A stretch of 64,000 nucleotides of DNA from Panulirus ornatus (taxonomy: Eukaryota > Arthropoda > Malacostraca > Decapoda > Palinuridae). The first letter of the stretch is position 1. The number at the start of each line of letters is the position of its first letter. A program made the translations under genes and the position numbers. Below the pieces are notes generated by a model. It ran no database searches. It was not told the DNA's origin and saw only the letters and a list, made by a program, of their open reading frames with translations. The stretch lies in the NCBI RefSeq assembly GCF_036320965.1, contig NC_092225.1, positions 72,205,108-72,269,107 of the forward strand, given 5' to 3'. This document shows positions 55,667 to 64,000 of this stretch, one piece after another.

Positions 55667-55705
<39 letters not shown>
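55661..55705. repeat. (GA)n microsatellite
   Basis: GA run with one T interruption. Confidence 0.95.
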
Positions 55706-55746
55706 GCTGTACTGTCACCACTCACACAGACACACAGACGCACTGT

Positions 55747-56055
55747 ATGCTGAACACAGCCGAGATAATCCTCAAGATGGCTGACAACCTTGCAAGCGAT
55801 GACCTCACTCAAGGAAGAGCCAAGGAGGAGGCCTCCCCTCACGTCATCATGCACACGAGCAAGCAAAACCAAAGAAGGAAACAAGCAAAAGAAAAAGAAA
55901 ATGACTTCGAGGTGGCAGCAGCAGAAACAACACTGGACATAGAAGCAGCAACAGAAAAGAAAACGGATGAATCGCAACAGACGCAAACAACGGACGCAGC
56001 AACGCAGACACCGACGGACACAGACGCAGCAATGAAAAATAAACCGGCCGCATGA
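55747..56055 (+). CDS. Short open frame rich in Lys, Glu, Thr (doubtful gene)
   Basis: A 102-codon frame reads MLNTAEIILKMADNLASDD at its start, is hydrophilic and charged in the middle (QNQRRKQAKEKENDFE) and ends in a Thr/Gln-rich stretch (QQTQTTDAATQTPTDTDAA). No signal peptide or known domain is visible. Its TGA overlaps the ATG of the next frame (ATGA at 56052-56055). The Gln/Thr-rich end anticipates the CAG-rich array that follows, so this may simply be repeat margin. It is one of the less artefactual-looking frames in the window, but there is no splice or promoter support. Confidence 0.18.
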   Translation: MLNTAEIILKMADNLASDDLTQGRAKEEASPHVIMHTSKQNQRRKQAKEKENDFEVAAAETTLDIEAATEKKTDESQQTQTTDAATQTPTDTDAAMKNKPAA

Positions 56056-56342
56056 GTGACAATAAACAACAGACGCAGCAGCAGCAGACAACACAACAAC
56101 AGACGCAGCAGCAGCAGCAGACAACACAACAACAGACGCAGCAGCAGCAGCAGACAACACAACAACAGACGCAGCAGCAGCAGACAACACAACAACAGAC
56201 GCAGCAGCAGCAGACAACACAACAACAGACGCAGCAGCAGCAGACAACACAACAACAGACGCAGCAGCAGCAGACAACACAACAACAGACGCAGCAGCAG
56301 CAGACAACACAACAAAGAACGATGCAGCAGCTGCAGTACTGA
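56052..56342 (+). CDS. Poly-Gln/Thr repeat frame (doubtful gene)
   Basis: A 96-codon frame, MSDNKQQTQQQQTTQQQ and onward, made almost wholly of a 10- or 11-residue unit QTQQQQTTQQ. The underlying 30/33-bp repeat is open on both strands because its length is a multiple of three. Polyglutamine stretches do occur in real transcription regulators, but nothing here shows that this one is part of a gene. Confidence 0.15.
   Translation: MSDNKQQTQQQQTTQQQTQQQQQTTQQQTQQQQQTTQQQTQQQQTTQQQTQQQQTTQQQTQQQQTTQQQTQQQQTTQQQTQQQQTTQQRTMQQLQY
56063..56315. repeat. 30/33-bp CAG-rich minisatellite, about 8 units
   Basis: Units AACAACAGACGCAGCAGCAG then CAGACAACAC; the first units have one extra CAG. Confidence 0.96.
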
Positions 56343-56464
56343 ACACAGCAGCAGCAGCATAACCGCGCCAGGAGCACTAGCCAACACACACAGCCAAAAG
56401 CATACATCGCCAGCCTCTCCTTCTACCTCCTCCTCCTCCTCCTCCTCCAAGATAGACACCTAAC

Positions 56465-57000
56465 CTGCACACGAGCAACCTACGGCAGGAGGACACCACC
56501 ATCACCAGCAGGAGGAGGAAGAGCGGGAGGCGAGGGTACTCTGCCGGGAACCGATGGATGCAGGAGGTAATATGATTTTCCGAGAGGAGGGGGTAAGGGA
56601 GGGGGAGGAGGAAGGGGGGGGGGGGGCGCTTAAAGTTAGGAGCGGCACGCACCTCCCCAGCCAGCCAGCCGGCCGGCCAGCCTCCCTCCCTCCCTGCTCC
56701 TGCCACGCCTCGCTCTGCCTGCCCTGCTGTCTGGCGGGAGACCTGCCTTTCTCCCTCTCTCTACCTGTCCCTCTGTCTCCCTACCTGCCCTTCTGTCTCT
56801 CTTCCTACCCCCTCTGTCTTTCTACCTACCTCTCCCTCCGTCTGCGTGTGTGTCTACTTGCTTTCCTAGCTGCTCCTGTCTGTGTGCGTGCCTCTCTACC
56901 CGTCCCTCTGTGTACGTGCCTCTCTACCCGTCCCTCTGTCTATGTACGTGCCTCCCTACCCGTCCCTCTGTCTGTGTACGTACCTCCTTCCATTCGTGGA
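56465..57000. other. Unassigned, partly CCT/CTG-rich sequence
   Basis: Contains a G-run (56617-56626) and loosely repeated CTACCYGTCCCTCTGT phrases at 56765-56980. No gene recognised. Confidence 0.4.

Positions 57001-57003
<3 letters not shown>

Positions 57004-57081
<78 letters not shown>
57004..57081. repeat. (CT)n microsatellite
   Basis: Pure CT run. Confidence 0.97.
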
Positions 57082-57084
<3 letters not shown>

Positions 57085-57089
57085 TGTCT

Positions 57090-57628
57090 CAGTGACTCAC
57101 TTAATGATTCCAGCGTCTGTGACAGTTTGTCTTCCCACTAGTCTACCTGCTGCCTTCGTCCTTATCTACGACTCTACCTCCCTCCCCCGTCCTTGCTTGT
57201 CTACCTCCTCCCCTTATCTCGCCTCTACCATCTATCTGCTTCCCCCCCACATCTCCCTCCTGCCTGTCTATCGACGTACCGTCTCCCCCCGCCCGTCCGC
57301 CTGCCTGCCTGTGGCACCAAAGCTTCAGAGGTCGTGAGACAGCAGTGCTATCGAGGGGGGCGCCCCTCACCCGGACCCTCCCACATTCACCCAGGTCTGT
57401 CTGTCTGTCTGTCGTCACCGTCACCCCTCACTTTCATCACTCTCGCACCCGGCCTCCTCGTCAGCGTCCACCCATCATCTTCACTCCACCAGACAGGTCA
57501 CGTGTCCACGACTACCATTTTCAGGCGGTCTTTTAAGTCCCACTTTCAAAAGCACCATCTTCCGGCATCCTCATACTGCCAGGGAAGATCCACACCTGGT
57601 GTGGGGTCCCGTGCAAACTGAGGGGAAA
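57090..57628. other. Unassigned C-rich sequence
   Basis: No gene, RTE piece or clear array recognised. Confidence 0.4.
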
Positions 57629-57631
57629 GAC

Positions 57632-57707
<76 letters not shown>
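57632..57707. repeat. (CT)n microsatellite
   Basis: Pure CT run. Confidence 0.97.
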
Positions 57708-57710
<3 letters not shown>

Positions 57711-57935
57711 CTAGCAGGAAATCCTAAAGTAGCAATACTGTCACTGTATCTCTGGATCTACTTTCGAAAAATGTACCTGGAATATTGACTGCTATTACTT
57801 TTGACTTAAGTACGTATCTAAGTACATACTTAAGTACAAATTACTTAAGTGAACAGTTCACGTTACGAGGATGGAATGTGACATGACAACCACCTCCCCT
57901 CCCGTCACCACCACCGTCACCAGCAAGTAACAACA

Positions 57936-58190
57936 CGTCAGGATGAAAGCAACAATGTTAACCCATATTACGTAACATGAGGTCAAGATGAAAGCAACAA
58001 TGTTAACCCATATTACGTAACATGAAGTCAAGATGAAAGCAACAATGTTAACCCATATTACGTAACATGAAGTCAAGATGAAAGCAACAATGTTAACCCA
58101 TATTACGTAACATGAAGTCAAGATGAAAGCAACAATGTTAACCCATATTACGTAACATGAGGTCAAGATAAAAGTAACAATGTTAACATA
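57936..58190. repeat. 45-bp minisatellite containing TTACGTAA, 5.5 units
   Basis: AAAGCAACAATGTTAACCCA then TATTACGTAACATGARGTCAAGATG repeats at exactly 45 bp with almost no variation. The open minus-strand frame (YVIWVNIVAFILTSC repeats) follows from the multiple-of-three length. Confidence 0.96.
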
Positions 58191-58386
58191 CACGTTCATC
58201 TGAACACATATCCGAGTAAAGGTAATAATGTAATTGCCTTCCACGTACTTGAGTACATCATAAATAATGTAACTGAGGAAGGAAATCATGCTACTTTATT
58301 ACCTTCCGGGCACTGTCTGTGGTGATGGCCGAGGAAGGGAAGAGAGAAGGGCGGAGCGTGAGTAAGGCAGCAAATGTAGATAATGT

Positions 58387-58388
<2 letters not shown>

Positions 58389-58449
<61 letters not shown>
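58389..58449. repeat. (GA)n microsatellite
   Basis: Pure GA run. Confidence 0.97.
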
Positions 58450-58452
<3 letters not shown>

Positions 58453-58471
58453 GAGTGCAGTGTCCTGATGG

Positions 58472-58520
<49 letters not shown>
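58472..58520. repeat. (GT)n microsatellite
   Basis: Pure GT run, forming an inverted pair with the CA array 50 bp downstream. Confidence 0.97.
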
Positions 58521-58522
<2 letters not shown>

Positions 58523-58567
58523 CCCGTCTTCTTAACAACGCCTATGTGTACCATACTGTACTCCTAT

Positions 58568-58568
<1 letters not shown>

Positions 58569-58622
<54 letters not shown>
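58569..58622. repeat. (CA)n microsatellite
   Basis: Pure CA run. Confidence 0.97.
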
Positions 58623-58625
<3 letters not shown>

Positions 58626-58718
58626 GCAGCCTAACCCACACTGTCAATGTTTCCCACCATTCCACGGCGGCCCCTGGCGGCCATCTTGCCACAGCAGGGG
58701 CTCCTGGGACACAGACCT

Positions 58719-58720
<2 letters not shown>

Positions 58721-58768
<48 letters not shown>
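58721..58768. repeat. (GT)n microsatellite
   Basis: Pure GT run. Confidence 0.97.
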
Positions 58769-58769
<1 letters not shown>

Positions 58770-58875
58770 GCCTGGTGTTCCTGGCATGACCCGAGCGCAC
58801 AACGACCTGCTGCTCCTGTGCAGTCCTGCACTATATAGTGTCCACCCACACTTCCCCTCACCGTGACGTATGCTC

Positions 58876-58997
58876 TCTGACCTCACCTGAGTATACTTCA
58901 CTTACCCTCACCTGAGTATACTTCACTTACCCTCACCTGAGTATACTTCACTTACCCTCACTTGAGTATACTTCACTTACCCTCACTTGAGTATAAC
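58876..58997. repeat. 25-bp minisatellite, 5 units
   Basis: Units CTCACCTGAGTATACTTCAC then TTACC, nearly identical. Confidence 0.95.
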
Positions 58998-58999
58998 AA

Positions 59000-59495
59000 G
59001 TCAACACAACGCAGCACAGTTAACCGTTCACCTTGGTACACCTTACGTCCTCCACACTCTGCCCTGACCACTTCACCTACCTACCCTCAACCTGGACACT
59101 TCACCTGCCTTCACCTGAGCTTGTTTCACACGTTCTCATCCCGGGATAATTCCTGTCACTTCAATACAAAAACTACCTCCTGTCTCCCCTCCTCTCTCCT
59201 CACCTGACCTTGCCTCACACTCACCTTCCTTGCCTCCCCTGACCTTGTCCTACCCTCCCCCCTCCTCACCTGACCTTGCCTCACCCTCATCTCCCCTTCC
59301 CTCACTTCACCGCTTCCCTCACTCGCAGGGAATCAATATTACCGCTTCTGCATCCCATTTCTTACTCTGTAGAATACAGATGTTACCTCAGCTCTCTCTC
59401 TCTCTCTCTCTCTCTGTATGACAATATAATATACATAGTCAGATACACAAACAAATCAACTTAAATACATTTACCAGAGCCCATTCCCCACACAC
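59000..59495. other. Unassigned C/T-rich sequence
   Basis: TGACCTTGCCTCACCCTC phrases recur loosely at 59200-59290. A short CT run lies at 59391-59415. No gene recognised. Confidence 0.4.
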
Positions 59496-59502
59496 AATAT
59501 AT

Positions 59503-60424
59503 AGGTTTGCGGCAGGGGTGTGTGATGTCTCCATGGTTGTTTAATTTGTTTATGGATGGGGTTGTTAGGGAGGTAAATGCAAGAGTTTTGGAAAGAGGGG
59601 CAAGTATGAAGTCTGTTGGGGATGAGAGAGCTTGGGAAGTGAGTCAGTTGTTGTTCGCTGATGATACAGCGCTGGTGGCTGATTCATGTGAGAAACTGCA
59701 GAAGCTGGTGACTGAGTTTGGTAAAGTGTGTGGAAGAAGAAAGTTAAGAGTAAATGTGAATAAGAGCAAGGTTATTAGGTACAGTAGGGTTGAGGGTCAA
59801 GTCAATTGGGAGGTGAGTTTGAATGGAGAAAAACTGGAGGAAGTGAAGTGTTTTAGATATCTGGGAGTGGATCTGGCAGCGGATGGAACCATGGAAGCGG
59901 AAGTGGATCATAGGGTGGGGGAGGGGGCGAAAATTCTGGGGGCCTTGAAGAATGTGTGGAAGTCGAGAACATTATCTCGGAAAGCAAAAATGGGTATGTT
60001 TGAAGGAATAGTGGTTCCAACAATGTTGTATGGTTGCGAGGCGTGGGCTATGGATAGAGTTGTGCGCAGGAGGATGGATGTGCTGGAAATGAGATGTTTG
60101 AGGACAATGTGTGGTGTGAGGTGGTTTGATCGAGTGAGTAACGTAAGGGTAAGAGAGATGTGTGGAAATAAAAAGAGCGTGGTTGAGAGAGCAGAAGAGG
60201 GTGTTTTGAAGTGGTTTAGGCACATGGAGAGAATGAGTGAGGAAAGACTGACCAAGAGGATATATGTGTCGGAGGTGGAGGGAACGAGGAGAAGAGGGAG
60301 GCCAAATTGGAGGTGGAAAGATGGAGTGAAAAAGATTTTGTGTGATCGGGGCCTGAACATGCAGGAGGGTGAAAGGAGGGCAAGGAATAGAGTGAATTGG
60401 AGCGATGTGGTATACCGGGGTTGA
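59503..60424 (+). pseudogene. RTE RT motif B to C-terminus, open frame
   Basis: Uninterrupted for about 306 codons: LRQGCVMSPWLFNLFMDG (motif B), QLLFADDTALVADS (motif C with both catalytic Asp residues), NVNKSKVIRYSRVEGQVNWE, FRYLGVDLAADGT, GCEAWAMDRVVRRRMDVLEMR, HMERMSEERLTKRIYV and RRRGRPNWRWKDGVKKIL to the native TGA. Motif A and the endonuclease are lost, so it is non-functional. By eye it differs from copy 3 at only a few residues, showing that several family A copies came from very similar masters. Confidence 0.88.
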
Positions 60425-60612
60425 CGTGCTGTCAGTGGATTGAATCAAGGCATGTGAAGCGTCTGGGGTAAACCATGGAAAGCTGTGTAGGTATGTATAT
60501 TTGCGTGTGTGGACGTATGTATATACATGTGTATGGGGGGGGTTGGGCCATTTCTTTCGTCTGTTTCCTTGCGCTACCTCGCAAACGCGGGAGACAGCGA
60601 CAAAGTATAATA

Positions 60613-60620
<8 letters not shown>
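59503..60620 (+). mobile_element. RTE LINE family A, copy 7, 5'-truncated at RT motif B
   Basis: Coding 59503-60424, then 3' UTR, tail motif (60574-60605) and A-run. Followed by (TA)n and a minus-strand family B tail. Confidence 0.92.

Positions 60621-60680
<60 letters not shown>
60621..60680. repeat. (TA)n microsatellite
   Basis: Between the tails of a plus-strand family A and a minus-strand family B element. Confidence 0.97.
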
Positions 60681-60682
<2 letters not shown>

Positions 60683-60922
60683 ATTCAAACTTGATCGCCT
60701 TTTCCTGCGTTAGCGAGGTAGCGCCAGGAAGAGACGAAGAAAGGCCGCATCGGCTCACATCCATTCTCTAGCTGTCATATGTAAATGCACCGACACCACC
60801 ACAGCTTCCATATCCAAATCCAGGCGGAACAGACCAGTCCATGGCTTACTCAGGACGCTTTATATGCCCTGGATCAGTTCACAGACAGCACGTCGACCCC
60901 CGTATACCACATCTTTGCAATA
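60681..60922 (-). mobile_element. RTE LINE family B 3' UTR and tail
   Basis: Minus strand: last codons before the stop (complement of GTATACCACATCTTTGCAA, 60903-60921), the family B UTR and the tail (complement of CCTGCGTTAGCGAGGTAGCG, 60704-60723). Confidence 0.82.
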
Positions 60923-61282
60923 ATATACACTCACTAAAGCCAGCCTTCCGGCCCAGACAACTCCCCCCCCCCCCCCCCCCCCGAATGATTCCCTAAACAC
61001 GATGCCTCTCTGACACAAAATCATGTTTTTCAACCTTTTTTTTCTTTTTACTCCATTTTCAGACAATTTGAGATCAAATTTATCTCCCTCGTTAAGAACT
61101 GGTCTTCATTTACAGTGTTGAGAGAAATGGCGCGGAAAGAATGGAAGGGGGGGGGGGGGGGTCGCTCCCGTCAGAGATAAACGGTTGGAGGATAACTTGT
61201 GAAAAATATCATATTTATCGACAGAGGATCTCACTCTTACTATGGGTTGAATTTGAGGGAGGGAGGGAGGGAGGGAGGGAAG

Positions 61283-61287
<5 letters not shown>

Positions 61288-61362
<75 letters not shown>
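61288..61362. repeat. (GA)n microsatellite
   Basis: Preceded by a GGGA run (61256-61284). Confidence 0.97.
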
Positions 61363-61366
<4 letters not shown>

Positions 61367-61401
61367 TACTAACAGGGTCTCAACATTCAACCACACCTAC
61401 A

Positions 61402-61404
<3 letters not shown>

Positions 61405-61463
<59 letters not shown>
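61405..61463. repeat. (CT)n microsatellite
   Basis: Forms an inverted pair with the GA array 42 bp upstream; long hairpin possible. Confidence 0.97.
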
Positions 61464-61469
<6 letters not shown>

Positions 61470-61702
61470 ACTTGTTTCTCGATCTTCCTCTGTCTCTACA
61501 TGTAACGAATTACGCTGTTCTTACGTACCTGTTACTTGTAATACAGCCTGCATGAGGCAAGCGGTTCACAGTCCAAACTATAATACATTTCCTCTTATCA
61601 TCAAACTTAAATTACAAGACTGAGTTCACATAATCGTGATCATGGAAATACACGACAAGGTATATAATCTTACACATAATCATAATTCCAAATTCACAAA
61701 AT

Positions 61703-61710
61703 TATATATA

Positions 61711-61757
<47 letters not shown>
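61703..61757. repeat. (TA)n microsatellite
   Basis: Abuts the 5' end of SIDE copy 9. Confidence 0.96.
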
Positions 61758-61760
<3 letters not shown>

Positions 61761-61991
61761 CCTTGGGGACAGGGGAGAAAGAATACTTCCCACGTATTCC
61801 CTGCGTGTCGTAGAAGGCGACTATAAGGGGAGGGAGCGGGTGGCTGGAAATCCTCCCTTCTCGTTTCTTTTTATTCTAATTTTCCAAAAGAAGGAACAGA
61901 GAAAGGGGCCAGGTAAGGATATTCCCTCTAAGGCCCAATCCTCTGTTCTTAACGCTACCTCGCTAACGCGGGAAATGGCGAATAGTATGAA

Positions 61992-61993
<2 letters not shown>
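61758..61993 (+). mobile_element. SIDE copy 9
   Basis: Full-length, from TATCCTTGGGGACAGGGG to GAATAGTATGAAAG, followed by (TA)n and a minus-strand LINE. Confidence 0.9.

Positions 61994-62045
<52 letters not shown>
61994..62045. repeat. (TA)n microsatellite
   Basis: Between the tails of SIDE copy 9 and LINE copy 8. Confidence 0.97.
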
Positions 62046-62060
<15 letters not shown>

Positions 62061-62390
62061 ATAGTTTGTCGCTGTCTCCCGCGTTTGCGAGGTAGCGCAA
62101 GGAAACAGACGAAAGAAATGGCCCAACCCCCCACCCCCCCATACACATGTACATACACACGTCCACACACGTAAATATACATACCTACACAGCTTTCCAT
62201 GGTTTACCCCAGACGCTTCACATGCCTTGATTCACTCCACTGACAGCACGTCAACCCCTGTATACCACATCGCTCCAATTCACTCTATTCCTTGCCCTCC
62301 TTACACCCTCCTGCATGTTCAGGCCCCGATCACACAAAATCTTTTTCACTCCATCTTTCCACCTCCAATTTGGTCTCCCTCTTCTCCTCA
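62046..62390 (-). mobile_element. RTE LINE family A, copy 8, 5'-truncated
   Basis: Minus strand: A-tail complement, tail motif, 3' UTR, stop at 62251-62253 and 46 codons (RRRGRPNWRWKDGVKKIL to NWSDVVYRG). Truncated at about 62390. Confidence 0.88.
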
Positions 62391-63490
62391 TATTCCTATG
62401 AGTCCACGAGGAAAATGAAACACGAAAAGTTCCCAAGTGCACTTTCGTGTAATAATCACATCATCAGGGGAGACACAAGAGAGAAATATAACAGTCAGTT
62501 GATATACATCGAAGAGACATAGTTAGAAAACAGGCATGATATAAATTCAGGAGGCAGCAGAACCTTCCACAGTTGCAGTGTTCAAGTGTTCCAAACACGT
62601 TCCTCTTCCTACCGTTGTTCACTGGTGTAAACATTAACGTGAAGCCGTTTCATTCCACTGTTCCTCAACGTCCATCCTCTTACAACACATCCTTGATCTG
62701 TTCCTTCGAGGATCCTGAATGTTCAAAATGCTTGATCACGCTCCTTTTGAACGACTAATCTTTATATCATTTAACCTGTTCAACCACCGTCCTTTTAAGT
62801 TCACTATCCCAGTGTTCAGCCTGTTCAAACACCTTTTATTCCTCCCTCTCTAACCTGACTGTTCCACTTATCCTCCCCCTCCGTCCGGACAGACCGTTCC
62901 AGCCGGGCATGTCGCTCACAACCGGATTACCCGAGATGAAACTCCTCCGAGCATCGGCTTAATCCTAAAAGCCAACAGTGCGACCCGTTCTTGGAGATGC
63001 TTATCTGGTTATGACGTCATCCCAGCCTTCCCAGCCGGATTCAGGGCTCAAACACCGCGCCAATGGCGGAGCCGAAGCAGAAATGACGCGCAATGATGAG
63101 TTAAATGAAACACGGGCGAGGTGGTGCGGGGTGTTCGAAACGAGGGGCTTATACGAGTTAAATAATAACATGTCTTACGTAGTCACAAGATACAAAAAAA
63201 AATATTCAACAGCCGAGTAAACCCGATTTGCTGAGCTATTTTCGAATGAAGTTGGTCCAGCAGGAACTGTAAGGGGCAGCAGGAGGTCTGGTGAGGTAAG
63301 GTGAGAGGCCAGCAGGAAGGAACTGGGAGAGCAGAGTATATACGTGTACACACATCCCCCGCCTCCCCAGAGTGTTTTCCGCAGTCACACGATGAACTAG
63401 TTACTCCGGCGGAGGGAGGGAGGGAGGAGGGGGCGGGCACCATTCGTCCTCACCCCATGTCCCTGACTGGCCCAGGACCTGACCCGCCAT
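62391..63490. other. Unassigned sequence
   Basis: No gene, RTE piece or array recognised. Confidence 0.4.
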
Positions 63491-63501
63491 ACCGCCACAG
63501 A

Positions 63502-63504
<3 letters not shown>

Positions 63505-63567
<63 letters not shown>
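63505..63567. repeat. (CT)n microsatellite
   Basis: Pure CT run. Confidence 0.97.
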
Positions 63568-63568
<1 letters not shown>

Positions 63569-63569
63569 G

Positions 63570-64000
63570 TTGATGTCTTTCTTTTATGCCCCACATGAGG
63601 ACACGAAACTCGCACGACTCCTCCTTCACAACTCTAATTTTCACGCAGTGAGCACCGTGTTAGCCATATGTAAGTAAATAAGTAAGGAGATAAAAAAGTA
63701 AGTAAGTAAGTAGGCATGTATTCTCTCAATGGGTTTGCTGTGTCGTCAGCTCATACTACATAAAATGGATGTTATCTTACAGAATGTTTGCATGTAACAG
63801 CCACACAACTACTTTCGTTTTACGTTGAAGGCTCCAGTCACGTACAAATGTCCAAATTAAGGCCGGGTCTTAATAGAAATACAGAGAGGATTATCAAAGG
63901 GAAAAACAAAAGACAAGGGAAAGTATTTACGAATTTTGGAGGAAGTGAAAAAACTCTTTCAAAATGTGCCAGGTTATAGCTATTGGGAAAGACATGAGAA
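63570..64000. other. Unassigned sequence
   Basis: A short GTAA-step run lies at 63668-63712. No gene recognised. Confidence 0.4.

Overview
This window looks like a gene-poor, repeat-saturated stretch of an animal nuclear genome. I recognise no bacterial signature, no complete host gene and no ordinary RNA gene. The combination of an RTE-type non-LTR retrotransposon, dozens of long TA, CA and GA microsatellites and about thirty minisatellite arrays suggests an arthropod, most likely a decapod crustacean. That assignment is an inference from repeat character and not a proof.

The only clearly protein-coding material belongs to one family of RTE-clade LINEs. No single copy is whole, but the element can be read from its parts: a 5' UTR of about 122 bp starting at a CCCTGGGG palindrome; an APE-type endonuclease (best seen at 11612-12407, minus strand); a linker and a reverse transcriptase with all catalytic motifs (13033-15193, plus strand, uninterrupted); a C-terminal domain; a 3' UTR of about 190 bp; a hairpin-like tail motif; an A-run; and a (TA)n array. 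Family A copies are close to each other and mostly open, so they look young. Family B copies (7734-9039, 9107-10131, 47300-48724, 49535-50045, 60681-60922) are diverged and frameshifted. An older relic lies at 5970-6430.

Nine copies of a short (about 220 bp) element are dispersed through the window. Its 5' half matches the LINE 5' UTR and its last 40-45 bp match the LINE 3' tail, so it appears to be a non-autonomous, internally deleted derivative of the LINE (called SIDE here). LINE and SIDE copies almost always abut (TA)n arrays. They recur in two arrangements: tail-to-tail SIDE/LINE pairs (four times) and head-to-head 5'-5' junctions (six times).

Layout: 1-940 SIDE+LINE; 940-4120 unique sequence then a 1.3 kb 34-bp minisatellite; 4120-7680 microsatellites, a degenerate repeat and the old LINE relic; 7680-16400 the densest LINE/SIDE cluster, including the endonuclease and the intact RT; 16400-23800 minisatellites and unique DNA with one SIDE; 23800-24870 a LINE joined to a 27-bp array; 25280-42900 mainly minisatellites and microsatellites with one truncated SIDE and solo tails; 42900-44430 SIDE/SIDE/LINE cluster; 45009-45250 and 52448-52785 two copies of an unnamed MITE-like element; 47300-50045 family B cluster; 50050-51500 arrays; 51540-52360 SIDE/LINE; 53050-59400 arrays and a polyQ-like repeat; 59500-62390 LINE and SIDE/LINE; 62390-64000 unassigned.

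Long apparent reading frames elsewhere are translations of tandem repeats. All comparisons were made by eye, and coordinates at repeat edges are good to a few bases.
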